A program made the translations under genes and the position numbers. DNA of 64,000 nt from Rhineura floridana. Lineage: Eukaryota > Chordata > Lepidosauria > Squamata > Rhineuridae. Under the pieces are notes generated by a model that saw only the letters and a program-made list of their open reading frames with translations, was not told the DNA's origin and ran no database searches. Positions 31,374-43,150 of this stretch are shown here, in pieces (positions within the stretch are counted from its first letter, which is position 1; each line of letters begins with the position of its first letter). The stretch is from contig NC_084485.1 in the NCBI RefSeq assembly GCF_030035675.1, positions 93,020,838-93,084,837 on the forward strand, given 5' to 3'.

Positions 31374-33271
31374 TGGGAGAGTGATACAACTTTTTTTTTT
31401 TTTACAATAATTTTTATTCAAATTTTCATAAAACATACAAAACAAAATCATAAAACATTCAAAGACAAAAAACAAAACAAAACAAAAATGATTAAACAAA
31501 AAAATAAAATATTGACTTCCCATTTGTCACAGATCAAATCAGTTATAGGTCTACAATATATAACAATCCTGTCTCTTAAATTATATTATAAAATCACTTT
31601 CCTCCAGTAGTTATCTTAATTAATCATCAAATCTCATAAACATTACTTTATTCTTTCCACAAAAAGTCAAAGAGAGGTTTCAATTCTTTAAGAAATATAT
31701 CTATCAATTTTTCTCCAAATAAACATTTCGATTAATCCATCTCTTCAAAATCTGTTAGGTCCAATAATTTCAATAGCCATTATTCCATTATCCCTATTAA
31801 TTTCATCTTCCATCTTCAATAGTCCTGTTAAGTCCAGTAATTTCAGTGTCCAATCTTCCATTATCAGTATTCCATAATAATCTTGCTGTTGTAACCATAG
31901 TCATATAATAAGATTCTGATGGGAATTTCCTCTATCCCAAATATTTTCTTGCCATCCATTCTGAATAAGTTGCTGAAATACTGTTGTAAAGTCATATCTC
32001 TGTTCTTCTTTTTTACAAAATGCACTGGCTCATCTCTTGAGAGTTTTTCCATTGTCACATGGCTGCAGTTAATTCCATAGATTTTCACTATATCAAACTC
32101 CATCACGTCATTCCAGTCCAGAAGATTATCCAAGCCATTGATAACTTTATCTCTAATATCTTCATTAATTTCTTCAGAGATAACGTTAAATTCCAAACAG
32201 TAGATTTTATTTCTAATATCCATAAACTCCAGATCTTTTTCCAATTCCACATTTGTTCCAATCTCCAGGGCTTGTATCTTCCCTTTATTTTTTCTTTTCT
32301 CATCTCTGATCTCATTCTCCTCTCTCACAGGATCCCCTATTTCTTTAAGCTCCTGCGTCATTTTGCTCAGTTCAATTTTCAGCTCCTTACTGCCCTGTCG
32401 CAGGGTTTGTTTCGTTATCTCAATCTCATCCATTATTTTCTGAAACATAATTACTTCCAGATTCTCAGCCACTTTCTTGATTGCCATTTTTAAAACCACG
32501 AAAACAAAGCAAAACAGAAGTAAAGAAGAACCACTTCTTATTTCAGCAACAATTGGGTTAATATTCCGGGCTTGATGACATCACAGTATAAACAGAGCAG
32601 CCTGCCTTATCTCTCTATGTTCAAGAATACAAAACAAATTTGGTTCCCAGCATCAAAACAGTTAGTGGCGTCGTGAAGAAGCAGATTCGTCGAAATAAAA
32701 TAGACCAAAAAGAGAATAGTCCCAGACAATATAACATTCCTCGGAATAGAAATCCCTCTTCTGTTTATATCTTTAGAATGCACTTCCAGGACAGCTTTTT
32801 GCAACAGAAACAGAGATAAGCTGTTAATTTCGTGAATAACAGAGAAGAGTTATAGCTCACCCAGGAGTACTTCAAAGCCGATCAATCTGACAAATCTCCT
32901 TTTGCTGCAACAATTTAAACCAAGTAAGAAAAATAATAGAAAGAAGGGTGCTTGCCTGTTAGTCGGTTTTCTCTTTGAAGAAAAGATAAACGTATCGCAT
33001 TAAACAGATAGAGCAAAAGTTTGGAAGTCCGTGCGGCATTGTTGGCTGGACCTTTTCTCATAAATTAATGAAATCCTGTCCTCCCAACAAAAACAGGCTT
33101 TTGAGGTTGATTTCTACGTTTCTCCCTGCCCGGGAGAAATTTCATCAGTCAAAAAAAAAATGTTCTGACTGATTTATATCTGAATAAGCTTCTTTTGAGG
33201 CGGGAGCCCGTCTCAAAAGCAGGCACAAGCGAAGTCACCCTTCCCGGAAGTGGGAGAGTGATACAACTTTT
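31374..33271 (-). mobile_element. L1-like LINE with ORF1 only, bounded by 21-bp duplications
   Basis: Identical 21-base flanks (31374-31394 and 33251-33271, containing GAGAGTGATACAAC) enclose 1856 bases on the minus strand. Parts in order: a 5' region with a GC-rich start (33250-32500), an ORF1-like frame (32499-31864, 211 aa), an AT-rich 3' region, AATAAA at about 31410-31415 and a poly(A) tail. The frame is heptad-rich in its first 90 residues, then has the L1 ORF1 RNA-recognition pattern ('MDIRNKIYCLEFNVISEE', 'DIRDKVINGLDNLL', 'VHFVKKKNRDMTLQQYF'). It stops short of the usual C-terminal domain. No endonuclease or reverse transcriptase is present anywhere between the flanks. The perfect duplications suggest a recent insertion. 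Confidence 0.9.
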
Positions 33272-33842
33272 AATCGCCTTCTGTATGTATGTGTGCTGAG
33301 GATATTTGCATCCACTTTTCTTATGCTACAGAAAAGTGTAATAGTGGTTTCTAACGGACCCCAAATAGACCCTAATTTTAGGATCTATCCACTAGCACTT
33401 GAGGAAATTCTGCGGAAATATTTATGCTAAAGCAAGGTCAGTGAAGCCAGTTACCTGCTTTTGTAGGTTGCAAACTTCAACATTGGTGTGAAAACAGAAC
33501 CACCTATTTTCTGAAGAATATGCGACTAATGAATCAAGAACCCAAGTCCCAAGTCCAGTCATCATTCATATAAGCATGTTTTCACCTAGAGATTCTACAC
33601 AAATTTGAACAAAGCAGCAAATGATCTCTCATTAACTATATAAATACATAAAATGTATTTTTGTTTGACTAACAGATTATCTTTTTCAGTCTCCCCTGAT
33701 ATCAGATAGTGTCCACTCTAATATATACAATATTATATAAATATAGTAAATATATTCAATACTACAAAGCTAGAGACTGCTATAGGAAAAGGTCAGGTTA
33801 ATAGGATGTACTTGGCTGGGCTTGTTGCTTTTACAGGACAGC

Positions 33843-34063
33843 CAGTGTGGTGTTGTGGTTAAGGTGCTGGACTACGACCTGGGAGACCAGGGTTCAAATC
33901 CCCACACAGCCATGAAGCTCACTGGGTGACTTTGGGCCAGTCACTGCCTCTCAGCCTCAGAGGGAGGCAGTGGTAAACGTCCTCTGAATACCGCTTACCA
34001 TGAAAACCCTATTCATAGGGTCGTCATAAGTTGGGATCGACTTGAAGGCAGTCTATTTCAATG
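33843..34063 (+). mobile_element. Sauria-type SINE
   Basis: Same family as 5920-6137: 'GTGTTGTGGTTAAGGTGCTG', 'GGTTCAAATCCC', 'CTCACTGGGTGACTTTGGGC' and the Bov-B-like tail 'TTCATAGGGTCGTCATAAG' with 'GATCGACTTGAAGGCAG'. Sense orientation, complete or nearly so. Confidence 0.88.
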
Positions 34064-34280
34064 AAAGGGGAAAAAAGAACCATTTAGATTACAAAGAAAA
34101 TACATAAAGTATGTCTATTTCTATAAACACCATTGCCTAGCCTATCTGAAAGAGCATGCTGTCATGCAACAAAGCATCTATAATGTTTCCTGGTTTTTAT
34201 TAGTATCTGTATTTATTTATTCTTGCTGGACAAAACCTTGTATCTAACTTGACAACAATTCTTTACACTCAAAATTCACA

Positions 34281-34524
34281 TTAAAGAAAAACTTTAATTG
34301 GAGCTCCCTCTTGTGACAAAAGCAAGACTTGCAGTTCTTCTAGTATAGATAAAGCAGCTTTCTGCATTACAATTTTTGTTCCAACGAGTGTTCCTTCCAG
34401 TTTCTCACCATAATTCATCATGTACAAATTCAAACTGGGTTGACTTCGTTCATCTGCCCAGTTTAAAAACAAACCTTGAAGTGGGCTCTGTGGACTTTCC
34501 TGAACTTGGTTCCATCTTCTCCAA
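34281..34524 (-). CDS. Candidate 3'-terminal coding exon, gene unidentified
   Basis: On the minus strand an acceptor-like TTTATTTGTGACTACAG is followed by an open frame (phase 2) of 80 codons ending at a TAA. The peptide is not low-complexity: it includes 'SPLQGLFLNWADERSQPSLN', then 'KLEGTLVGTKIVMQKAALS' and ends 'LLLSQEGAPIKVFL'. Overlapping AATAAA signals lie 60-70 bases after the stop (34212-34221). I do not recognise the protein and found no upstream exons with confidence. It could be a real last exon, part of a decayed gene, or chance. Confidence 0.35.
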
Positions 34525-34849
34525 CTGTAGTCACAAATAAAACCATATATTACTGAACAGGCCATTGCTGATCCCTGTACGACTGACTTTGTATTCTGCT
34601 TGCCTCCTGTTATTTTCTGAACACTCTTTTATATTATGCGATCCTACAATATGGAAAACTATGAGTAGTTGTATAAGATAAATGGATCTGGGGAATGATA
34701 AGTAAGAGATAGTAATCTAAAGTAGAGTAGCAGTCATCTTATTAAACGGTAAGACTTGCATAGTTTCAATAAAGTTTCTTGGGTACATGCTCTACTTTTC
34801 TATTTGTATAGTTCATAATATTTACAGAAGAAAATATTAAAGCCACCTT

Positions 34850-34967
34850 GGATGCCATAAATTTATTTATTTATTTGATTTACATCCTGTCTTCCAGCAG
34901 GAGCCCAGGGCGGCAAACAAAAGCACTACAAACACTTTAAAACATCATAAAAACAGACTTTAAAATA
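34850..34967 (-). mobile_element. LINE 3' end, left part of a split copy
   Basis: 'CAGCAGGAGCCCAGGGCGGC' followed by 'AACACTTTAAAACATC' is the reverse of the LINE 3' end seen at 26353-26425. It stops at a TA (34966-34967), and the same element continues after the next TA at 35412 ('CATTAAAACAAAAC'). Confidence 0.7.
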
Positions 34968-35411
34968 CCGTATATTCCGGCGTATAAGACGACTTTTTAA
35001 CCCTGGAAAATCTTCTCCAAAGTCGGGGGTCGTCTTATACGTCGGGTGTCATCTTATTAGGGTTGCCATATTGCCGGGATAGCCGGGTTTTACCCGGATT
35101 CTAAACATGCCACCTGGCGCCCGGCTAGCCCCTTAGGTGGCCCGGATTCTCAGCTTTCATTTAAAAAAAAAATTAAGTTTCTAGGTGGTGCAGTTCTCGA
35201 GATATATATAAAAACATCAGGCACCCCCCCCCCGGTTAAATCTTTTTAAAAACTACTGTATAGCACTTCGTAGCTTTAACCCCGCCCGTTCAGGATTTCA
35301 GCCAATCAGTGAAGTGTTTGTTTGGTGGCAGTGTCTGCAATTGCGAGGCCAGAAAATGGTGGTTTCCCCTCCTGTTTATCTGAAAATCTCATAAATTGGG
35401 TAGGTATGGTA
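34968..35411. mobile_element. Insertion flanked by TA, possibly Tc1/mariner-type
   Basis: A 442-base stretch splits a LINE 3' end and is flanked by TA on both sides (34966-34967 and 35410-35411). The left end has 'TATTCCGGCGTATAAGACGA' with its inverse 'GTCGTCTTATACGTCGG' at 35028-35044. The right part has 'GTTGCCATATTGCCGGG' and a CCGGG-rich section. The two parts may be two elements. No transposase frame. Confidence 0.5.
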
Positions 35412-35610
35412 CATTAAAACAAAACAATTAAAAAATTTTTTTAAGCTTTCAAGACATCTTAAAAAGGTTAAAAAACATAGTTTTTTTTAAAAAAAAAGGT
35501 TGAAAAACATTAAAAAGCAATTCCAATACAGAAGCAGCCTGGGATAAGTGCTGAAAGGCTGGGTATAGGAAATAAATTGTTTGCTTTCCTTTTTTTTTTT
35601 TTGTTACAAA
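35412..35610 (-). mobile_element. LINE 3' end, right part of a split copy
   Basis: 'CATTAAAACAAAAC', 'AAGCTTTCAAGACATCTTAA' and 'AGCAGCCTGGGATAAGTGCT' match, in order, the LINE end at 50430-50535 ('AGCTTTAAAAACATCTTAAA', 'CAGACTGGGATAAGGTCTCT'). Confidence 0.65.
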
Positions 35611-35803
35611 AAAAATCACAATGAATTGGCCTTCAGTTACCCACATAATATTGGTTACAGCTTGCCATAAGTTTATTCTAATTATATCATGTGAGATTTA
35701 ACACTTCAGCTCCAAATAGTGAGCTACAGTTTTGAAGATTGCTTTAAGAACAAGAATAGTAGCTAGCGTTTGTTCAGGGCTCAATGTTGCGTTCTGGTTG
35801 ATG

Positions 35804-38729
35804 CAGGGGTGTAGCGAAGGGGGGAAGGCAAATAAGGGCATTGCCCCTCCAATTATAATTCTGCCCCCCAATGAAATTTTCCTTCAGTCCCCAAATTTCT
35901 AGCATTGCTGTAACTTAAAACTTCAGTTGAGCTTTTAGAAATACAGTTTAGGCATCGAAAGAGAGGGGCAGGGCAAAGTTACCAAGGGAATGTGAACACA
36001 GCTAATACAAGAGTTAAAAGTGTGAATGAAGTGAACACAAATCTTGATGGATGGGGGAGGGAGTTGGCAAGCCTAAGAGTTTGCAATTGGAGGAAGGAAA
36101 GGCAGGAAGGACAATATTGTTATGCACTGCAGAACATCTCCCCCTCCCCTGTAATGCTCAGCCAGCCTCTGTAGGTGGTGAGTGTTATTAGTGCATCTGG
36201 TGGGTGTGCCTAGGCTTTGGGGCCTAGACTGTGTAGCAGCCTAGCCTAGTCCAGGGCAGGACCTGAGAAGAAGCAGAGAGGTGAGTGAGCTGGCTTTCCA
36301 AGGCCCAGGAAGCCTAATGAGACCTTACTAACTTAGCCCAGGCAATGGAGAGCTGAAATAGTGTGTACACGCATGTCTGGAGGGCATTTTTCCCTGGTTT
36401 GTCAAAAAATATTGAAAAATATATCCTTTCAATCCTTTCAAGCTGGTTCCATTTCAAAATGGTTTTGAAGAGTATAATGTGGCTGGAGCCTTAGTTGCAA
36501 TGGTTTTAGACCTCCACCCAACTGTGCAAATGATCTTCATAAATTCACCTTATTTAACACTTCTCATGCGAACCAATGTACTGCCAAAATAGGGCGTGTG
36601 ACATTTGCTGGTACAGCCATCAGAAGCAGTGTTAGCTGGCTGGCCCAGGGCCTTTCTGTAGAACAGAGACTGTGCTTGTACAGTTAATTCTAGCACTTGT
36701 AGTTCAGAGAGACGTGAAAAGTTCCTATGAAAAGAGATGTTTATAGGTATTAATTTAATTTTTAAAGTGAAACTTCTCTTAATTGCTTTCCTGGCATGGC
36801 AAAGGAGACCAAGGTAGTTCTGGGAAGCAGCTGCCTCAGGAAAACTGAACTCACAGTTCACGAGCTTACTAAAACATTGTACCTGTACAAGAAAGTTTTT
36901 CCATGTATGTACACTTTTAATGCTGCAGGACTCATCTTTAGTAAATCTATAGCTGTGTGTAAAAATTCATTCTCACCTTTGACACATGCGCTGACATCAT
37001 ATAGGCACTGAATGCTTCATCAGAGAAAAGCAAATTTGGTAATCCTGGCTTTTAAATATTTGAAGGAATTTCAAGTGAACAGTTCCTCTGTAAGTTTGCA
37101 GAGAAATCACTGTGCATTAGACCTTATTAACAGTTCAGATCATTATGGTCGGATGACTTGCACGATATGCATTTACTTTCCAGTCACTGTTATTTAGTTT
37201 ATACAACTTTTGCATGTGGAACATACTGTATATTAAACTGATTAGCTTTTTTGTAAACTTCACAAGTTATTCATTCATTCATTGGCGATCACTCGTGACC
37301 AAGTAAGATTGTCTTCCAGGGTAGGGTCTTTAACGGTGGGTCCGTAAGTGACTGTGGAGGCCAATTCTGGATCCACACAGCCTCCCACAGTGAGGACATA
37401 GGTTTCCAGATGGAAGATGGTCACGATGAGGATTTGTTTGACATGCCTTCTGCTTAGCTCATTGTCCCTTTCGCCCTGTACTCATGTTTCTTCAAAGTCC
37501 ATAGCACCTTTGATAATGGCTGACCTCCAATTGGGACGCTCATGGGCCAAGGCTTCCCAGTTCTCGATGCTCATGTTACATTTTTTTAGATTAGCTTTGA
37601 GAACATCTTTAAAGCTCTTTTGCTGTCCACCGATATTCCAATTTCCATCCTTAATTTGGGACTAAAGTAGCTGCTTTGGAAGACGGCGATCAGGCATTCG
37701 AACCACATGGCCGGTCCAGCGAAGTTGATGTTGGAGGATCATTGTTTCAACACTGGTGGCCTTTGCTTCTCTCAGTACGCTAACATTAGTCCGCCTATCT
37801 TCCCAAGTAATTTGCAGAATTTTCCGGAGGCAGTGTTGGTGGAATCTTTCAAGAAGTTGGGAATGGTGTTTATAGATGGTCCATGTTTCACAGGCATACG
37901 GTAAGGTCGGTAGTACAATGGCTTTGTAAATAAGCATTTTGGTCTCCCTGCGAATATCCCGATCCTTGAAAACTCTACGCTTCATTCAGGAGAATGTGGC
38001 ACTCGCAGAGCTCAGATTATGCTGAATTTCAGTATCGATGTCAGCTTTTACAGACAGATGGCTGCCAAGATAAGAAAAGTGGTCGACATTCTGAATGTGT
38101 GGAGGCTACATTATCATCGGCATATTGAAGTTCTATGACAGAGGTTGTAATTACCTTACTTTTTGCTTTCAGCCTACTGAGATTAAAAAGCTTCCATCTG
38201 TTTGATATGTGATTTCCACGCCAATGGGAAGTTTCCCCTCAACAAGGTGTAGAATCATGGTGATGAAAGTAGCAAATAAGGTTGGAGCAATGACACATCC
38301 CTGTTTGACACCTGCTCCCACTTTGAATGGATCACTTTGAGAGCCATTGTTATCCAAAATTGTTGCCATCATGTTGTCATGGAGGAGTCACAAAATATTC
38401 ACAAATTTATCAGGGCATCCAATTTTCAGAAGGGTGGTTCAGAGAGCAGTTCGATTTACAGTATCAAAGGCCTTAGTCAGATCAATAAATGCCATACATT
38501 TTTCTTGAAGCTGTCATGCAGTGAAGATCATGTCCACTGTCCCCCTGGAAGGGCAGAAACCATTTTTAATTAACCTAATTAAAATGCATAGATTGGGGTT
38601 ATTTTTGTCATTACCTCTGAAAACTTTTTCCTTCAGAAACCCCTTTTATAATGGCCAATGCCCAACCCATCTGCCCCCCCCATTTTTTGTCTCTGTCCAC
38701 CCAATGAAAATTGTCTTGCTATGCTTCTA
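35804..38729. mobile_element. hAT-like DNA transposon carrying a LINE insertion
   Basis: GGTTGATG occurs at 35796-35803 and again at 38730-38737, an exact 8-bp target duplication. The left end is CAGGGGTGTAGCGAAGG; the right end read in reverse is TAGAAGCATAGCAAG, a diverged terminal inverse sharing TAGC. Both ends carry C-rich sections about small 'CCCCAATGAAATTTTCC' and 'CCACCCAATGAAAATTG' blocks. A Vingi-like LINE (37268-38565) sits inside; without it the element is about 1.6 kb. I see no transposase, so it was probably nonautonomous or has lost its gene. Confidence 0.7.
37268..38565 (-). mobile_element. Vingi-like non-LTR retrotransposon, 5' truncated
   Basis: Minus strand. 38560-38460 contains 'FIDLTKAFDTVNR', the reverse-transcriptase A region. 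Frame 38372-38169 has 'GVKQGCVIAPTLFATFI'. Frame 37985-37662 has 'MKRRVFKDRDIRRETKMLIY' and 'LRWTGHVVRMPDRRLPKQLL'. The end near 37320-37390 matches the zinc-finger region of the copy at 15690-16632. The 3' tail is an ATGA repeat (37272-37283). Several frame changes. The catalytic YADD region around 38100-38160 is poorly preserved. Confidence 0.8.
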
Positions 38730-38737
38730 GGTTGATG

Positions 38738-41170
38738 TAGGACTACACCAAATCAGCCACAACTAGAAGGAATGTGGTAGAGAAGTAGGCTCAGACTGCT
38801 TTCCCGCTGTATGTATACTCTGCTCCCTGAACTAGTTACATGCACTGTCTCTTACATTCAGGCAGTATTAGTGGCAGTACAACAGCATGGTGGAGAAGCA
38901 GTGTGAGCTCCTCCTCTCTGCCACAGAGAGAGCCTCCCATGTGAACTGTTCCCTTTGCATGAGCGCCAGATTCCACAGAGATCTTCCCCTTCCTTTTTGT
39001 GGGAAAAGAATCATGTAACCTGGTCTCTGTGCAATTGGGTGTTTATGTGAAGAACCTAGTTTAGAGGAGTGGCTGCTTGCCTCTTGAAGGGGAGGAGTTT
39101 GTGCCACTCCTCTGCTATACTACTTCAGTGCCACCCTGGCTGCCTAGGTAATGAGGACATTGCTGTCTTTTCTAAAGTCCCATCTCTAAATCAACTTAAT
39201 AGTTTTCAGAGCTAGCTGCTCTTAAAACTAATAATGCTCTGTATACTATATGCACTAATAAGAGCCACAGCAAGTATTCTGCTCAAGAGATGGTCAGGAT
39301 AACTAGTTTACTTTGTTCATTCTTAAAAAGCTAATGCACTTTTTATGTATAGCATCAGTTCACCCCAGCAAAGTTTAAACCAGAGATGACATCCTAGAAT
39401 TTTCCTGTAGTCTGCTTTCTAGTGAGATTGTGGCCATTTTCTCTGTGGAAGGCAGAAGCATTTTGTGGAGAGAGAAGAGCCTACTTTTGTAGCATACATT
39501 TGAGGAATACGGGCATAACTTCCTCTTTAAATATGAATATGTAGGCCTTCTCCCTCCTCCATTAACAGTATCAACAAATGGTATAAACAGTATTCATGCC
39601 TGCTGAGAAGTAAGTCCAATTAAATTAAGGCTGTGAGCACACTAGTCACTTCAAAAGCAGCGAGAATGGTTTTTCTGGCTGTGTTTTGAAGTGACTCTGC
39701 CCTTGGCTGAATACACCTTCCTTCTCCACAGCTGACTTCAAATCTTTTAGGACCGCCCACAGCAAAGTTGTCAGCCAATCACTGTCTCTGCCTGAGCCTA
39801 TAGCAAAGCTTTTCCATTGGCCACACCTGGAAGACCAACTGGCTGATCTACAAATCAGTTGAGAAATCTGTCTGAAGCTGAATTTTTTAAAAAAGCACTC
39901 AAGCTGATCCACCAGGTTTTAGACTAAAAAGGGGCAGGGTTTGATTAGAGTTTCAGAAAACAGAGGTGGAGGTGCACTGGAACCAGCACAACAGTAAGTG
40001 TGTCTCTACCCTCAATGGCGCCTACTTAGAGCTGAATACATGATTATAGCATTCTCTCTTTTAAAGAATATGGCATGATTTCCCCCAAAAAACATGAGTA
40101 TGAAGTAGTTCTTCCTGTGAAAAGGCAAAGGTTCTAGAAAGATTGGATTTCTGCTAATAAAGGAAGGAGATAATACATTTTTACACTGAGGAACAGACAG
40201 CTGCTGCCTTCTTTTCTGGAAATTGCAGTTATCAGTGAATGTGTGGTTGAAAGCAAACAACTGGCATATGGTTGGAGTTCCAGGCAAGAAATTACTACTT
40301 AATTATAGAGTAGGTAAAGGCAATTTTGCAAATAACATTAAAAACAAATAATTTACTATAATAAAAATGACTTTCTTATGTTAAAAAAGAAAAAATGTTC
40401 TAAGAGAGAGAAGTACACACTCATTGCTTTTTTAAAAAAAATGCTAGGATCTTCATAATCGCATTGATGACATTCATTATGATATGAGGAATGTGTTTTC
40501 TTTGCGTGCCTGTATTTTTACAAAAGCAATCAACAAAATTAACTAGCTTGCCCTTTGGAAGCAAAGGTTAAATGTGGTAGTATCAAAATGTTTTTGAAGA
40601 AGGCTTCCAAGTAGTGTTTTATGATTTTTTGTAACTGACTGGGAATTTCTTTTGACATGTATATTGATTGTCAATGAGAAAAAGGCAGAGATGTTGCTTG
40701 TTCTCAAGCTTTTAATCATTTGTATGTCTGATCTTGATTTGTGCAACTGCAATGGCACTTCCAGAGCTCTGTGATTTATTACAGTTGCTTTGTTTGGGTA
40801 TTTTGCGTGGACACAGTAGCCACCAGATTTGCAAATGAACCATCAGCTTGGGAATGTGGCTTTGGCTGCATCTGAAAAGTCCTCTCAAGTGTTAATGCTG
40901 CTTGTGTGGAATATTTTAGCCTTTCATCAGTCAACTGTAAAATTGTTTATCAGACAATAAATGACTGTAAAACTGTAATTTGACTGCTGCCAATTGTACC
41001 AGGTATCAGGTGTGACTGTAATTCTGTTTCTGGTCTCCAACAAGGTTTCTGTTCCTAAGCTAGTTCTACCCCAAATTAAATTTTAAACAAGATGCATGAC
41101 TGCGTTCTAACCAAAAGTGACAAGAAACAAGGAAGAAGGCTTTAGAGTTTGATGTTTTGAATTCTTTTCA
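38738..41170. other. Intergenic with one interspersed repeat
   Basis: No exon recognised. A repeat at 39630-39935 matches 48010-48306 in the opposite direction. The rest is AT-rich and looks single-copy. Confidence 0.5.
39630..39935 (+). repeat. Interspersed repeat, inverted partner of 48010-48306
   Basis: 'CACTAGTCACTTCAAAAGCA', 'GTTTTGAAGTGACTCTGCCC' and 'CCACACCTGGAAGACCAACT' match the reverse of 48010-48306 in order ('TTGCTTCAAAAGCAGCCAG', 'GTTTTGAAATGATTCTGCCC', 'CACACCTGGACTGGCAATG'). It ends in 'AGACTAAAAAGGGG', also shared. Probably a DNA transposon derivative; no family assigned. Confidence 0.7.
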
Positions 41171-41175
41171 TAGAT

Positions 41176-42560
41176 AATTATTATTATTATTTATTTAATT
41201 TATTAGTCGCCCATCTGGCTGGTTGTCCAGCCACTCTGGGCGACGTACAAGATAAAACAATACATTAAAACATTAAAATTTAAAACCATAACAGTAAAAA
41301 ACCTAACCCACCCCAAAAGCCTGCCTGAAGAGCCAGGTCTTCAAGGCCCGGCGGAAGCTTATCATAGAAGGGGCATGGCGGAGATCATTTGGGAGAGAGT
41401 TCCACAGGGTGGGGGCCACTATTGAAAAAGCTCTCTCTCTAGTCCTCACCAGTCTAGCTGTTTTAACCGGTGGGATCGAGAGAAGGTCTTCTGAGGCTGA
41501 TCTTGTTGAGCGGCATCCCTGACGATGCTGGAGGCACTCCTTCAGACAGACTGGGCTAAAACCGTATAGGGTTTTAAAGGTCAAAACCAACACCTTGAAT
41601 TGGGCCCGGTAAACAACCGGTAGCCAGTGCAACTCCTTCAGCACTGGAGTGATGTGATCTTGCCGGCGGCTGCCTTTAATCAGACGAGCCGCCGCATTCT
41701 GTACCAGTTGCAGCTTCCGGACCATTTTCAAGGGTAACCCCATGTAGAGCGCATTACAGTAGTCTAGGCGAGAGGTGACCAGGGCATGTACTACCGGTGG
41801 GAGCAGATGGTTGGGAAGGTAGGGGCGCAGCCTCCGTATCAGATGGAGTTGATACAGCGCCGCCCGGCTCACAGCCAAGACTTGAGCCTCGATGGTCAGC
41901 TGGGAGTCAAGAATGACCCCCAGGCTGCGGACCTGGTCTTTCAGGGGCAAACGTACCCCATTGAGCATCAGGTCCACATCCCCCAGCCTTCCCTTGTCTC
42001 CCACAAACAGTACCTCGATTTTGTCAGGGTTCAGCTTCAGCTTATTCCTTCCCATCCAGCCACTCACCGACTCCAGGCACTTGGACAGGGTTTCTACAGC
42101 CAACCTCGGTGAAGATTTAAATGAGAGATAGAGCTGTGTGTCATCCGCATACTGATGACATTGCAGCCCAAATCTCCTGATGATTGCCCCCAGCGGCTTT
42201 ATATAGATGTTGAACAGCATCGGGGAGAGAATGGGACCCTGTGGCAGCCCACAAGTGAGAGGCCAAGGATCCGAAACCTCATCCTCCAATGCCACTCTTT
42301 GGTACCTACCAGAGAGGAAGGAATGGAACCACTGCAATACAGTGCCCCCCATGCCTAACCTCTTCAGGCGGTCCAGGAGGATAACGTGGTCAATGGTATC
42401 GAAAGCCGCTGAGAGATCAAGGAGGACAAGGAAGGTGCATTCGCCCCTATCCCACGCCCTCCTCATATCATCTACCAAGGCGACCAAGGCTGTCTCAGTC
42501 CCATGTCCAGGCCTGAAGCCCGATTGACATGGATCCAGATAAGGGTTCAAGGGTGCACTG
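41176..42560 (-). mobile_element. L2-type LINE with long open reverse-transcriptase frame
   Basis: A 438-residue minus-strand frame (42619-41303). From the LINE it has 'CQSGFRPGHGTETALVALVD', '[20 protein letters not shown]', 'CGLPQGPILSPMLFNIY', the catalytic 'QYADDTQLYLS', 'KLQLVQNAAARLIKG' and the C-terminal 'LWNSLPNDLRHAPS'. The first 20 or so residues are flanking DNA fused by chance. The 3' end near 41176 has an ATT repeat tail and 'CGCCCATCTGGCTGG'. The endonuclease and early ORF2 are missing (5' truncation at about 42560). No stop interrupts the preserved part, so it is young. Confidence 0.93.
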
Positions 42561-43026
42561 ATGCTAACTGAGCCTACTTCAACCTTAACTCTTTTGCTTA
42601 GTGTGACTAAAAGAAACATGAGTAATCTAGAAGTTCTGTTGGAAGGTTCAGATGTGACAGTGCTGATTCAATAAATCATGCATTATCGGGCAGTGAACGA
42701 GCCGTTACAAGACTGAGCCAACAAGTGGAAAGAGCTTCAGTCCACCCACCATCTCCTTCTCATGTTCCTCTGATCATATATCAGGCTGTCTGATATGTGA
42801 CTGCATTTGCAAGAAGAGAAATTAGCAAGACCACAAACATACATATCCCACTAATCAGCTTCTATGGTCTTTCCTTTCACTCAAATCCAGCCATTCCTTT
42901 CTGCAGGATCTCCCTTCCCTACTCCCTGAATACTATGTTCTGTTCCCCTCCAGTTGCTCCTAGGCAGAGAATCTTCACATCCTTAAAACCTGGCTGTGCA
43001 AAGGCATAATCCTAGAGCCTGTAAAA

Positions 43027-43150
43027 CAGGCTCCAAACCTGTGGCTGTCCAGATATTGTTGAATTCCAACCCCCATAAGCTCCAGCCAGCGTGGCCAAAG
43101 TTGAAGGATGTTGGGACCTGTAAACTAACAACATCTAGCAGTGGGGAAAA
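43027..43150. mobile_element. hAT-type foldback MITE, diverged
   Basis: 'CAGGCTCCAAACCTGTGGCT' and 'CCAGATATTGTTGAATTCCA' face 'AACAACATCTAGCAGTGGGG'. Internal 'CCAGCCAGCGTGGCCA' is typical of the family. Target duplication not clear. Confidence 0.65.

Noticed and set aside
41786-42527. Plus-strand frames opposite the L2 reverse transcriptase
   Set aside because: They are antisense shadows of the RT frame, which has the catalytic motifs.
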